From Prauserella aidingensis (GTDB lineage: Bacteria; Actinomycetota; Actinomycetes; Mycobacteriales; Pseudonocardiaceae): DNA of 64,000 bases. The stretch covers positions 62,001 through 126,000 of the forward strand of contig NZ_JAMTCN010000014.1 of assembly GCF_024171865.1 (NCBI RefSeq), read 5' to 3'. The translations under genes and the position numbers were made by a program. Position 1 is the first letter of the stretch. Each line of letters opens with the position of its first letter. Of this stretch, positions 17,592-26,405 are shown piece by piece. The notes below the pieces were generated by a model that worked only from the letters and a program-made list of their open reading frames with translations, did no database searches and was not told the origin of the DNA.

Positions 17592-17644
17592 GATGTCTCC
17601 TCGTGTCGGGTTGGAATCGGGTTGGAAGGGAAACGCGGTCGTGC

Positions 17645-19081
17645 TCAGCTCGCCCGCGTCAGCGTGGTGCGGTCCATGTCCTCGAGCGTGCGCCCCTTGG
17701 TCTCGGGCACCCACTTGAAGACGAACCACACCGACACGGCCGCGAACGCGGTGTAGCCGAGGTAGGTCATCGACAGGTTGATCTCGGACAGCGGCGGGAA
17801 CGAGGCGGTGATGGCGAAGTTCGCCAGCCACTGGGCGGCGGCGGCCACCGCCAGCGCCGGAGCGCGGAAGCGGTTCGGGAACATCTCGCCCAGCAGCACC
17901 CAGACGACCGGACCCCACGAGATGGCGAAGAAGAACACGAACACGTGCGCGGCGATCAGTGCCATCGGGCCGTAGGGGTCGGCCAGGTTCGGCTCACCGT
18001 CCACTGTGCTCGCATGACTGAAGGCGTAGGTGGCGACGGCCAGCATGATCGCCATGCCTGCCGAGCCGGTCATCAGCAGCCGGCGGCGGCCGACCCGGTC
18101 CAGCAGTACCAGCGCGATGAGGGTGCCGACGATGTTGAAGATCTGGGTGGACAAGCTCAGCAACAGGGAATCGGACTCGTCGATCCCGACCGACTGCCAC
18201 AGCGCCGACGAGTAGTAGAAGATGACGTTGATCCCGACGAACTGTTGCAGCACGGACAGGACGACGCCGACCCAGACGATCGGGAGCAGGCCCGTGCGCC
18301 TGGTGCGCAGGTCCCGCACCTGCGGCCGGTGGTCGTTGGCCACGGATTCCCGGATCTCGGCGAGCCGTGCGTTGACGTCGCCGCCTTCGGTGGTGCTGAG
18401 GACCTCGTGGGCGCTGTAGATGCGTCCGCGAGCAACCAAGTATCGGGGCGATTCGGGGATGGTGAAGGCGAGCGCGCCGTAGAGGACCGCCGGGACGGCC
18501 TCGACGGCCAGCATCCACTGCCACGCGTCGAGCCCCAGCAGTGATTCCTCGGAGCCGCCCGCGGCGCCGGCGATGATCCAGTTGACGACCTGGGAGATCG
18601 CGATTCCCAGCACGATGGCCAGCTGCTGCAGCGAGCCGAGGCGCCCTCGGCTGCCGGCCGGGGAGATCTCGGCGATGTAGGCGGGTGCGATCACCGAGGC
18701 CATGCCGACCGCGACACCGCCGATGAGCCGCCAGAACGTGAAGTCCCAGACCGTCAGCGGCAGTGCCGAGCCGATCGCGCTGAGCAGGAACAGCACGGCG
18801 GCGGTGCGCATCGTCGCCAGTCGGCCGTACCGGTCGGCCAGCGTTCCGGCGCTCCACGCCCCGAGCGCCGAACCGATCAGCGCCGTCGCCACGGCCAGTC
18901 CGGTGACGACGGAACCGATCTCGAACTCGCTCTGAATGGCGGTGACGGCCCCGTTGATCACGGCGGTGTCGTAACCGAAGAGAAAACCACCGAGCGCGGC
19001 CACCACGGCGAAGTGCGCTGTGCGTAGCGAGTGGGAACCGGGGCCCGAACCCGGCGGATGCGCGGCGGAATGGACGGACAT
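17645..19081 (-). CDS. Sugar porter (MFS), probable D-xylose transporter
   Basis: Inner-membrane proton-linked sugar uptake, 478 residues, 12 predicted helices. Sugar porter signatures are present: DRYGRLAT after helix 2, [13 protein letters not shown] before the central loop, and [12 protein letters not shown] at the end. ATG 19081 is preceded by GGAGC about 8 bases upstream; longer starts would cross the operator. It heads the xyl operon (transporter-xylA-xylB). A TTGACA-like -35 on the minus strand (19151-19156) lies directly before the ROK operator, so repressor binding would block this promoter. Confidence 0.93.
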   Translation of the reverse strand: MSVHSAAHPPGSGPGSHSLRTAHFAVVAALGGFLFGYDTAVINGAVTAIQSEFEIGSVVTGLAVATALIGSALGAWSAGTLADRYGRLATMRTAAVLFLLSAIGSALPLTVWDFTFWRLIGGVAVGMASVIAPAYIAEISPAGSRGRLGSLQQLAIVLGIAISQVVNWIIAGAAGGSEESLLGLDAWQWMLAVEAVPAVLYGALAFTIPESPRYLVARGRIYSAHEVLSTTEGGDVNARLAEIRESVANDHRPQVRDLRTRRTGLLPIVWVGVVLSVLQQFVGINVIFYYSSALWQSVGIDESDSLLLSLSTQIFNIVGTLIALVLLDRVGRRRLLMTGSAGMAIMLAVATYAFSHASTVDGEPNLADPYGPMALIAAHVFVFFFAISWGPVVWVLLGEMFPNRFRAPALAVAAAAQWLANFAITASFPPLSEINLSMTYLGYTAFAAVSVWFVFKWVPETKGRTLEDMDRTTLTRAS

Positions 19082-19119
19082 CAATGCTCCATTGCAGTGG
19101 GGAAACGAGCCCTCCGACG

Positions 19120-19148
19120 GGTTGGTAAGGATCGTATACTTACCAACC
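19120..19148. promoter_or_regulatory. XylR/ROK operator, perfect inverted repeat
   Basis: GGTTGGTAAG (19120-19129) and CTTACCAACC (19139-19148) are perfect 10-bp arms with a 9-bp spacer. The site lies in the divergent promoter region between the sugar porter and the ROK gene, just inside a minus-strand TTGACA at 19151-19156. Confidence 0.75.
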
Positions 19149-19259
19149 ACTGTCAAGGTCGGAGCCGCCTGCTACCGAGCCGATGGGCGCAGATCACCAT
19201 GGACCGTGGTGCTCGCGGCCGGTCACGGCCGCGCAGGCCACACGAGGAGGTTTCGCAGC

Positions 19260-20420
19260 ATGGCCGATCCGCGGACGGTCCGGCAGATGAACCGGCAGCA
19301 GCTGCTCGAGCTGTTCAGCGACGGGCGCCCCCGCTCGCGCGCGGCGGTGGCCCGCACCACCGGCCTGACCAAGCCCTCGGTGGCATCGATCGTCGACGGC
19401 CTGCTGGAGGAGGAGCTGCTGATCCCCGCAGGCGTGGGCGAAGCCGGTGTGGTCGGCGGCCGTAAGCCGAACCTCGTGGTGTTCAACCCGGACGCGCGCG
19501 CCTACGTCGGCGTGCACCTGGGCGTGCAGCGCAGCTCGGTAGCGGTGGCCGACGCGCTCGGCCGGACCCTCGTGCAGGCGGCCGTGCCCAGCGCGGTCGG
19601 CGACCCCGCGGCCGGTGTGCGGGAGCTGGGGCCGCTGGTCCGCGGGGCGGCCGAACAGGCGGGCGTGCCCGTCGAGCGGATCACTTCGATCGGGGTCTCG
19701 GTCGCCGGCCTGGTCGACCACCGCACCGGCCACTGTCTGCTCGCGCCGAACCTGGACTGGCACGACGTGCCGTTGCGGGAGTGGGTCGAGGAGCTGTTCG
19801 GTGTCCCGGCGGTGATCTACAACGAAGCCCACGCCGGTGCGCTGGCCGAACAACGCTTCGGCTGGGGCAACGGAGTCGCCAACTTCGTCCGGATCATGGT
19901 GAGCGAGGGCATCGGCGCCGGGGTCGTGCTCGATTCCCGGCTGTTCGCGGGGGCCGCCGGAATCGGCGGGGAGATCGGCCACTGCCGAGTCGAGGACGAC
20001 GGCAGGCGGTGCGCCTGCGGCAACATCGGCTGCCTCGAGAGCGTGGCCTCGCAACCCGCGATCCTGCAGTCGGCACGCGAGGCCGCCGAAGTCGCGGCCA
20101 CCGACGTCGCGCCCACCTGCGACATCGACGACGTGCTGACGGCCGCCGCGTGCGGTGACACCGCGGCGGTGACCGCGGTGGAGCGCGCCGGAACCGCACT
20201 GGGGCGCGGGATCGGCTACCTGCTCAACGTGCTCAATCCCGACCTCGTCGTCCTCGGCGGCGCGGTCGCCGGTGTCGGCGACGTACTGTGGCGCCCGCTG
20301 GAACAGGCCGTTCGGCGCTCGTCACTGTCGCAGTCCGCCTGCCGCCTGACGGCGAGCTCACTGACCAGCGCCGAGCTCGACGGCGCCGTACTGCTGGCCC
20401 GCGAAACCGTCGCCCTGTGA
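19260..20420 (+). CDS. ROK-family transcriptional repressor of the xylose operon
   Basis: 386 residues. The N-terminal winged helix (NRQQLLELFSDGRPRSRAAVARTTGLTK, about 11-38) binds DNA. The C-terminal ROK sugar-kinase-like domain has the zinc motif in GEIGHCRV followed by CACGNIGCLE (about 240-262). ATG 19260 has GAGGAGG about 10 bases upstream. It is divergent from the xylose transporter with the inverted repeat between them, so D-xylose is the probable inducer. Whether it also acts as a glucose sensor, as some XylR proteins do, cannot be seen. Confidence 0.93.
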   Translation: MADPRTVRQMNRQQLLELFSDGRPRSRAAVARTTGLTKPSVASIVDGLLEEELLIPAGVGEAGVVGGRKPNLVVFNPDARAYVGVHLGVQRSSVAVADALGRTLVQAAVPSAVGDPAAGVRELGPLVRGAAEQAGVPVERITSIGVSVAGLVDHRTGHCLLAPNLDWHDVPLREWVEELFGVPAVIYNEAHAGALAEQRFGWGNGVANFVRIMVSEGIGAGVVLDSRLFAGAAGIGGEIGHCRVEDDGRRCACGNIGCLESVASQPAILQSAREAAEVAATDVAPTCDIDDVLTAAACGDTAAVTAVERAGTALGRGIGYLLNVLNPDLVVLGGAVAGVGDVLWRPLEQAVRRSSLSQSACRLTASSLTSAELDGAVLLARETVAL

Positions 20421-20545
20421 GCAACTGTCGCCTGTGGAGGAGCGTGGCGTCACCCGGCTGATGACGACTCCGGACGTGCTGTTTCCGGAAGCCGCAGGTT
20501 CACCTCATCGGAACGCGACGATCTCGCTTCCACTGTGGCACACTG

Positions 20546-20557
20546 GAACGTATGTTC
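20546..20557 (+). promoter_or_regulatory. LexA-type SOS box before the DprA-like gene
   Basis: GAACGTATGTTC matches the Gram-positive LexA core GAAC-RNRY-GTTC at all specified positions. It overlaps a TATGTT -10-like hexamer (20551-20556) with TTCCAC 17 bp upstream. The first ATG of the open frame lies inside this box, so translation more likely starts at GTG 20621. Confidence 0.6.
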
Positions 20558-20620
20558 GGATACGGCGCGTCGTGGGGCGGTCCAGGCGCAGCGCACGACC
20601 GGAGTCGTAGGCTTGGCCAC

Positions 20621-21538
20621 GTGCAGGACACCGGGGATGACACCGAGCGTGCGGCGCTGGTTGCGCTGCTACGCGCACGCCCGGGTGGCGAGAACTGGCG
20701 TAGTCTGACCGAGGACGTCGCGACGCGGTCGAGCGCATTGGCAGTGTGGAACGAGCGCTGCCCCGCCGAGCTGTTCCCCACGCCTCAGGGACCCCACGAG
20801 CAGCTGTCGGCCGCCGCACGTGACATCGCCGCGTGGCGAGCCGAAGGCCTCGGCTTCATGACGTTCCTGGACTGCGACTTCCCGGCGCAGCTACGGGAGA
20901 TCCACGAGGTCCCGCCCGTGCTGTTCCATCGAGGAAAGCTCGTGCCTGACGACGTCGGCATGTCGGTGGTCGGGTCGCGGAAGGCCTCCCATCGGGGCCT
21001 GGATATCGCCCGCGCGATCACCCAGGGACTCGTACAACGAGACATCACCGTCATCTCGGGACTGGCGCACGGTATCGACACCGCCGCTCACACGCAGGCG
21101 CTGGAAGACGGCGGGCGGACGGTCGCGATCATCGGAACCGGCATTCGCCGCAGCTACCCTTCCGACAACGCACCGCTCCAGCAGCAGATCGCCACACAGG
21201 GGCTGGTCATGTCCCAGTTCTGGCCCGATGCCGCTCCCACCAAACACAGCTTTCCGATGCGTAACGCGGTCATGTCCGGCTACGGACGGGCCACGATCAT
21301 CGTCGAGGCCGGCGAGTACAGCGGCGCCCGCATCCAGGCACGCCAGGCCGTCGCCCACGGCCGCACCGTGATCCTCACCGACCATGTTGTCGAGACCAAC
21401 GCCTGGGCCCGCGCCCTCGTGGACCGCCCCGGCGTACATGTGGCCAGGGGGACGGCGGACGTGATGTCGAAGGCCGAGGACATCGCAGCGGCGGACCGCG
21501 ACATCGACGAGCTGATCGCGCTCACAGCTGCGCAGTGA
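20621..21538 (+). CDS. DprA/Smf-like protein (SLOG domain)
   Basis: 305 residues. The Rossmann-like SLOG core is clear: VVGSRKASHRGLDIAR, then ISGLAHGIDTAAHTQAL and IGTGIRRSYP. True DprA binds ssDNA and helps load RecA. This copy has an unusual N-terminal 90 residues and lacks an obvious C-terminal winged helix. The frame is also open from an ATG at 20552, but that codon is inside the LexA box. The stop overlaps the start of the phosphoribosyltransferase gene (GTGA), so the two proteins should be made together. The most likely role is a DNA-damage response or nucleotide-based defence function. Confidence 0.85.
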   Translation: MQDTGDDTERAALVALLRARPGGENWRSLTEDVATRSSALAVWNERCPAELFPTPQGPHEQLSAAARDIAAWRAEGLGFMTFLDCDFPAQLREIHEVPPVLFHRGKLVPDDVGMSVVGSRKASHRGLDIARAITQGLVQRDITVISGLAHGIDTAAHTQALEDGGRTVAIIGTGIRRSYPSDNAPLQQQIATQGLVMSQFWPDAAPTKHSFPMRNAVMSGYGRATIIVEAGEYSGARIQARQAVAHGRTVILTDHVVETNAWARALVDRPGVHVARGTADVMSKAEDIAAADRDIDELIALTAAQ

Positions 21539-22317
21539 CCGACTCCCAACTCACGACGCGTCTTGTCCGGCGAGTCCGGACGCAGGTCGGCGGATTCTTC
21601 AGCAATACACTCCGCGGAGCTGCCGGCGTCTGCACGGCGTGCACCGGCCCGGCAACCTCTGGTCTCTGTCCTCAGTGCCGCAACGCGCGCACGACTCACG
21701 GACGCCACCTGGCCGACCTTGTCGTCCCGCTGGCCTACGCACAAGGCAGAAGGAACCCCCGCCACCAGTCTGAACACCACATGTACATGTACAAGAGGTC
21801 CCCACCCGCGCCGAAGTGCGTGCAGGACCTCAAGCTCATGATGGCCGCCGCCACAGCCGTACACGGCCCCTGTATCGCTCGCGAGACCGGGTGGTGGGAC
21901 GCCCTGACCTTTGTGCCGTCCGGGAACCATCCCGGCCCCACGCACCCGGTGGTGAACCTTGCCCGCCAGGTCGTCACGCCGGACAAGGCGCCTACACGGA
22001 TACTTCTCGAACCGGGTCCCGGCTACGAGGAACCGCCGGACCGCACGCCACGACAGGATCGGTTCCGACTCTCCGACACGTTCGAGGGCGCGGTTTCCGG
22101 GGGCCACGTCCTGGTCGTGGACGACACCTGGGTTTCCGGAGACAAGGGACAGTCGGCGGCGCTGACTTTGAAGGCTGCAGGTGCCTCGACGGTGACCGTG
22201 CTCTGCGTCGCACGGTGGCTGCGGGCCGACTGGCCCGACCACGAGGAGCTGATCACCAAGCTCGAGCAGCCGTACGATCCGCTCTGCTGCCCGGTCAGCG
22301 GCGGTACGTGCGACTAG
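21535..22317 (+). CDS. ComF-like phosphoribosyltransferase with zinc ribbon
   Basis: 260 residues. An N-terminal four-Cys ribbon (CTACTGPATSGLCPQC, about 33-48) is like ComF. The C-terminal PRPP-binding loop VLVVDDTWVSGDKGQSA near 190-206 is intact. GTG 21535 overlaps the upstream stop. ComF and DprA are both competence-linked in naturally transformable bacteria, but here they are joined in one operon without other com genes. A substrate base or nucleotide cannot be assigned. Confidence 0.85.
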   Translation: MTDSQLTTRLVRRVRTQVGGFFSNTLRGAAGVCTACTGPATSGLCPQCRNARTTHGRHLADLVVPLAYAQGRRNPRHQSEHHMYMYKRSPPAPKCVQDLKLMMAAATAVHGPCIARETGWWDALTFVPSGNHPGPTHPVVNLARQVVTPDKAPTRILLEPGPGYEEPPDRTPRQDRFRLSDTFEGAVSGGHVLVVDDTWVSGDKGQSAALTLKAAGASTVTVLCVARWLRADWPDHEELITKLEQPYDPLCCPVSGGTCD

Positions 22318-22514
22318 CGACGACCGGACAGCACGCCGGGCCGGGAGCTCGGATTATGCCCACTCAGGTCACGACGTGCTCACGGCGGTAACGCATCACC
22401 TGCCGACTGGCGATGAGCTCAGAGTCTGCATCCATAGCGCCGGCTCCGTCCCCGGCGCCACACATGTCCACTCAGGAGCTCCTGTCCTGCCCGTCGTTCC
22501 GGAAAGGGAGACGC

Positions 22515-22922
22515 ATGCTCAAGCCTGTGGCCGCCTGCATCCTGTCCGCTCTCGTCATCGGGGCCACTGCGGCCTGTCAAGCGCCCGGTGGCCCTGCCCC
22601 GACCACCGTCACCACGTCCGCCGAGTCGGTCGCACCGGCTGACCTGTCATCGGAGCCAGCATCTCCCACGACGGTGACAATGCCCTCTGTGGAAGGCCAG
22701 AACCTCATGGAGGCCATGGACACGTTGGACCAGCTCGGCGTCACCGACATCCTGCCAAGACCCAACGACGGCCACGCTTTCGTAGCGAACCCCGCCAACT
22801 GGGTGGTCGCAGCACAGGACCCCACCGCCGGCACGGAACTCAGCACCGCAGACGAAGTGACCCTACAGGTCAGCAAGACGGACGAAGCCGAGTCGAGCTG
22901 GTGCGGTGACAGGGACTGCTGA
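22515..22922 (+). CDS. PASTA-domain lipoprotein
   Basis: 135 residues. The signal peptide ends in a weak lipobox (ATAAC, Cys21), so the mature protein is probably lipid-anchored outside the membrane. A Thr/Ser/Pro linker follows, then one PASTA domain (about 52-119: VTMPSVEGQNLMEAMDTLDQ to VTLQVSK). PASTA domains bind muropeptides or beta-lactams in PknB-type kinases and PBPs. The last residues (WCGDRDC) carry two Cys that may pair. ATG 22515 follows AAGGGAG. It stands alone. Confidence 0.8.
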   Translation: MLKPVAACILSALVIGATAACQAPGGPAPTTVTTSAESVAPADLSSEPASPTTVTMPSVEGQNLMEAMDTLDQLGVTDILPRPNDGHAFVANPANWVVAAQDPTAGTELSTADEVTLQVSKTDEAESSWCGDRDC

Positions 22923-23187
22923 CGCTACTCGGGACAGCATCTCGGCGACCAGCGTCAGCCCTGCCTCACGGGCGGAAGTCCGCCTCCCCGAAATGGTCGC
23001 GGACAGCGATGTCCGTGTCGTCGATGTTTCCGATTCGGCCGTGGAGGAGCGTGGCGGTGGGGACAATCGACCCACGTGGTGATCGGCCTGTCGGCGGAGA
23101 CCGACTCGGTGACGAGAGGCGACCACCGTCCGATATGTGCCGACGACCACCGACGACATTCACGACATGCTCGACGAGGACCAGCGA

Positions 23188-23574
23188 ATGACGACTCGCC
23201 GCTGCCCCGACGACCGCAGCACCGGCAGCAACGGCACCACCGACGACGCCGGCAACGACCCGTCCCCCGACGCCCCACCGGAAACGGGGTCGACCCGGAG
23301 CCGCCCCGGGCTCCGCCACCTCGGCAGGGTCCTGCTGGCAGCGTCGATGTGGCTCCCGCTCGGTTACGTCGCCGCGCTCGTCCTCGCCGAATCACCTCAC
23401 GACAGCGAGCCGGGTCGACTCGTCGTGTCCGCTCTCGAGCCGACACTCATCGCCGCCCCGCTGCTCTACTGGCAAACCCGACGCCGTGACCCCGCGTTCC
23501 GGCAGCTGGCGCTGACGACCCTGCTGTGCCATGCCGTCTTCTGGGCGCTGACCGCCGCCACTGGGTGGTGGTGA
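23188..23574 (+). CDS. Small membrane protein
   Basis: 128 residues, no recognised family. The first 45 residues are polar and disordered. Three hydrophobic helices follow: VLLAASMWLPLGYVAALVLA, LEPTLIAAPLLYW and LTTLLCHAVFWALTAATGWW. ATG 23188 has GAGGA 7 bases upstream; other starts at 23137 and 23167 are possible but have poorer sites. It is convergent with the HigA-like gene, with only 24 bp between the stops. Confidence 0.6.
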   Translation: MTTRRCPDDRSTGSNGTTDDAGNDPSPDAPPETGSTRSRPGLRHLGRVLLAASMWLPLGYVAALVLAESPHDSEPGRLVVSALEPTLIAAPLLYWQTRRRDPAFRQLALTTLLCHAVFWALTAATGWW

Positions 23575-23598
23575 CCCGCCGGGGCCGGACCACACCTC

Positions 23599-23898
23599 TT
23601 ACGCGGCTGATGTCCTCGGTTCCAACTGGACGACCAGTTCGGCCTCCAGCGCAGAGGCAAGTCGCTCCAGCACCGGGATCGTCGGCATCGTGCCTCCGGC
23701 CTCGAACCGTGCGACCGCAGGCTGGGTCATTCCGGCGGCCTCCGCGAGCCGGGTCTGCGTCCAGCCCTGCTGCTCCCGCAAGGCACGCACGGTCTTGCCG
23801 AGCTCGAATGCCAACCGAGCCGCATCGTACGCCTCGGCCGCTCCGGACTCGGCCATCCTCTCGTCCCGCAGCTGCTGCCATGCAGTGCGCTCGGCCAT
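23599..23898 (-). CDS. HigA-like XRE antitoxin
   Basis: 99 residues, with an N-terminal helix (AWQQLRDERMAESGAAEAYD) and then a helix-turn-helix (LREQQGWTQTRLAEAAGMTQPAVARFEAG, split here, about 42-70). This layout is that of HigA/RelB-type antitoxins that repress their own operon. ATG 23898 has GGGGAG eight bases upstream; ATG 23904 is an alternative that overlaps the stop of the toxin remnant. The toxin gene that should precede it is decayed, so this may be an orphan antitoxin. Confidence 0.8.
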   Translation of the reverse strand: MAERTAWQQLRDERMAESGAAEAYDAARLAFELGKTVRALREQQGWTQTRLAEAAGMTQPAVARFEAGGTMPTIPVLERLASALEAELVVQLEPRTSAA

Positions 23899-23903
23899 GG
23901 CCA

Positions 23904-24068
23904 TCACTCCCCGCTGTGTTCCGCGACAGTATGTCCCTCAGTTGCACACCGCCGCATCGCAACACGAGCCCGGTGCACCTCCCGCGACTCCCGCATACGG
24001 GTCTTCCGGAATTCTGTCAGCAGTAACGGTCCGTACTCGGCCAGCAGGTCGACGTAGAACAGCTGGAG
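23904..24068 (-). pseudogene. RelE/HigB-type toxin remnant
   Basis: A 54-residue frame that ends immediately before the HigA-like gene. LLAEYGPLL matches the middle of HigB/RelE toxins, and FRKTRMRESREVHRARVAMRRC matches the end of the fold (the part normally after VLLTV). The roughly 30 to 40 residues that should separate these blocks (the catalytic beta strands) are gone without loss of frame. A TGA at 24069-24071 removes the first half. The identification rests on motif order, not on a database match. Confidence 0.5.
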
Positions 24069-24088
24069 TCACTGTTGGATGACCGTCG

Positions 24089-24748
24089 TTACGACTCCAC
24101 ACCCAGCCCCACCGGGCAGGACACCCCGGTCCCGCCGAGGCCGCAGTAGCCGTTCGGCACCTTGTAGAGGTACTGCTGGTGGTAGTCCTCGGCGTAGTAG
24201 AACTCGCCCAGCGGCGCGAGTTCCGTGGTGATCTCGCCCTGGCCCGCCGCGCGCAGCGCCTGCTGGAACGCCTCCCGCGACGACTCGGCGACGGCGCGCT
24301 GCTCATCGCCGTCGTAGTAGATCGCGGAGCGGTACTGGGTGCCGACGTCGTTGCCCTGACGCATGCCCTGCGTCGGGTCGTGGCCCTCCCAGAACACCTT
24401 CAACAACTGTTCGTAGCTCACCCGCGTCGGGTCGTAGACGACGAGGACCGCCTCGGTGTGGCCGGTCAGCGCGGTGCACACCTCTTCGTACGTCGGGTTC
24501 GGCGTGTGCCCGCCCGCGTAGCCGACGGCCGTCGAGTACACCCCGTCGGTCATCCAGAACACCCGCTCGGCGCCCCAGAAGCAGCCGAGGCCGAACACCG
24601 CGGTGCGCATCCCTTCCGGGAACGGCGGTTTGATGCGCCGATCCGGATACACCGCGTGCAGCTCGGGCGTCACCAGCGGCTCGCTGCGGCCCGGGAGGGC
24701 CTCGTCCGCGGAGACCCGGCGCGTCTTGTCTCGACCGAAAAGCGACAT
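24089..24748 (-). CDS. msrA: Peptide methionine-S-sulfoxide reductase A
   Basis: Reduces the S epimer of methionine sulfoxide in oxidised proteins. 219 residues. The catalytic Cys lies in [13 protein letters not shown] (about 53-65), with GYAGG and the GHTEAV block of the family. C-terminal [12 protein letters not shown] carries two resolving Cys, as in actinobacterial enzymes. ATG 24748; no neighbour is co-directed except the HigA-like unit downstream. Confidence 0.96.
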   Translation of the reverse strand: MSLFGRDKTRRVSADEALPGRSEPLVTPELHAVYPDRRIKPPFPEGMRTAVFGLGCFWGAERVFWMTDGVYSTAVGYAGGHTPNPTYEEVCTALTGHTEAVLVVYDPTRVSYEQLLKVFWEGHDPTQGMRQGNDVGTQYRSAIYYDGDEQRAVAESSREAFQQALRAAGQGEITTELAPLGEFYYAEDYHQQYLYKVPNGYCGLGGTGVSCPVGLGVES

Positions 24749-24919
24749 ACGGCCATGGTAGGCGACACATTCTCGTACGAACCGCTGATAACAACCGTGC
24801 ATCGGCCAGTACTGTGCTCGGCATACGCGCCGGCCGCCGGAAACGGCGAGCGGCCCCGCCCGCGCCCCACCCGAGCACTGCGTCCCACCCGAGTACGAAG
24901 ACCCACAGGAGAGCCCGCC

Positions 24920-26200
24920 ATGAGCTGGCAAGAAGAGCTGCGACGTCTCGATGCCCAGCTCACCGCCGGTGCCCTCACCGAGGCCGAACACCGGCGCAAA
25001 CGAGAGGAGATCCTCGCCGAGGCCTCCTCCGACGGTGACGGCGGTGACACCCGCGACACCGGTGACGCCGGCTCTTCGGGACAACAGAGCGCCGCCGGCC
25101 CTGCCACCGGGTCCGGGGAGCAGGCCGCCGACGGCCCGACATGGGCGGCCGCCAACCCCGCAGCGGCCGCACAGCTGTCCGCGAGCCAGGACTCCGCCGA
25201 CATCCGACCCGACGCGAACCGGCCGGGTCCGTCGCAAAGCCCGTCGTCGCAAAGCCCGTCGTCGCAAAGCCCGTCGCCGCAGAGCCCGTCGCCGCAGAGC
25301 CCGTCGCCGCAGAGCCCGTCGTCGCAGCCGGTATCGACGGCCGCGCCGGCTCCGTCGACGAAGCCCGCCCCGACCCCGCTGAGCTACGCCCCCTCGACGG
25401 CCCGACGCGCGCCCGCTCCCCTGTTCGTGCCGCACACACCGGCGAACGGCTCCCCCGGCCCGGCCGACCAGGGCGATGTCGGCGCGGGCCGACCGGTCGA
25501 CGCCTACGAGACGGCCCAGGCGAGCGCCTACCCCGACTTCTCGGCACCCGCGAAGAAGCGCAAGGGCACCTGGCTCGTCGTACCGCTGGTGATCCTCCTG
25601 GTCCTCGGTGGCGTCGTCGGCGGTGCATGGTGGCTCGGCACCTCCGGAGACGGCACGGCCTCACCCGCCCCGACGTCCGGCACACTGGCCGACCCCGACG
25701 ACGGCCCCGACGACAACGACGAGGCCTCGCTCAGCGACCGCCTCCCCGAACTGCCCGGTGAGCCGAGTCCCGACAACTCGACGATGTCGGTCGACCGTGC
25801 CCTCGACCTCGGGTTCGTCACCGACGTCGACGCCGAGTCGATGCGCACGTTCGGCGTGGCCGACCTCGTCTACCGCGCCTCCGCCGAGGGCAAGCAGGGT
25901 TACAGCCTCCTCGTGGCACGCACCCCGAGCGAGCAGAAGGCCGTGGGCCTGCAGCGCGCCATGAACACGACCCTGGTCAAGGAAGGGTTCAGCAACGGGC
26001 GGCTGCACGACGACCCGCGATTCATCTCGTTCACCGGTGAGCGGTCCGACGGCCGGGTGAGCATCGTCTGGTACGCGTCCGGCAACAAGGCCGTCGGCAT
26101 CGGCGTCTCCCAGCCGACCGGCGGCGACGAGCGAAAGCTGACTCGCCACCTCGAGAAAACCCTCACCTCGCTGCAGGACGCGCTCCCCGCGTCCTCGTGA
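24920..26200 (+). CDS. SHOCT-domain single-pass membrane protein 1
   Basis: 426 residues. The N-terminal [32 protein letters not shown] is a SHOCT-like segment. A long disordered Ser/Pro/Gln part follows, containing six SQSPS-type repeats, then one transmembrane helix ([23 protein letters not shown], about 224-246). An extracellular domain follows (about 300-420, [20 protein letters not shown] onward) with no recognised family. ATG 24920 has AGGAGAG upstream. A paralog with the same architecture follows (26406). Likely an envelope protein; function unknown. Confidence 0.8.
   Translation: MSWQEELRRLDAQLTAGALTEAEHRRKREEILAEASSDGDGGDTRDTGDAGSSGQQSAAGPATGSGEQAADGPTWAAANPAAAAQLSASQDSADIRPDANRPGPSQSPSSQSPSSQSPSPQSPSPQSPSPQSPSSQPVSTAAPAPSTKPAPTPLSYAPSTARRAPAPLFVPHTPANGSPGPADQGDVGAGRPVDAYETAQASAYPDFSAPAKKRKGTWLVVPLVILLVLGGVVGGAWWLGTSGDGTASPAPTSGTLADPDDGPDDNDEASLSDRLPELPGEPSPDNSTMSVDRALDLGFVTDVDAESMRTFGVADLVYRASAEGKQGYSLLVARTPSEQKAVGLQRAMNTTLVKEGFSNGRLHDDPRFISFTGERSDGRVSIVWYASGNKAVGIGVSQPTGGDERKLTRHLEKTLTSLQDALPASS
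25232..25321 (+). repeat. 15-bp tandem repeat inside the SHOCT gene, six units
   Basis: Three units TCGCAAAGCCCGTCG followed by three units CCGCAGAGCCCGTCG encode six [10 protein letters not shown] repeats. The array stays in frame and probably varies in length between strains. Confidence 0.9.
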
Positions 26201-26405
26201 GACCGCGGCGGTGGGGTTCCGCGACCCGCATCCGGCGTGCCCGCCGTTCGAAAGAAGCGTTCCGGTGACCGGCCGGAATCGGCGAGGTCACAAAATGACC
26301 CACACCTCCTCACGGCCTGCACACCGTGCAGAATGAGCGCAGTTCGAACACATCGTAGGAAGCGGCCGCCCGAGCCGGCGGCGCTGATCGACCAGGGGGT
26401 ACGTG

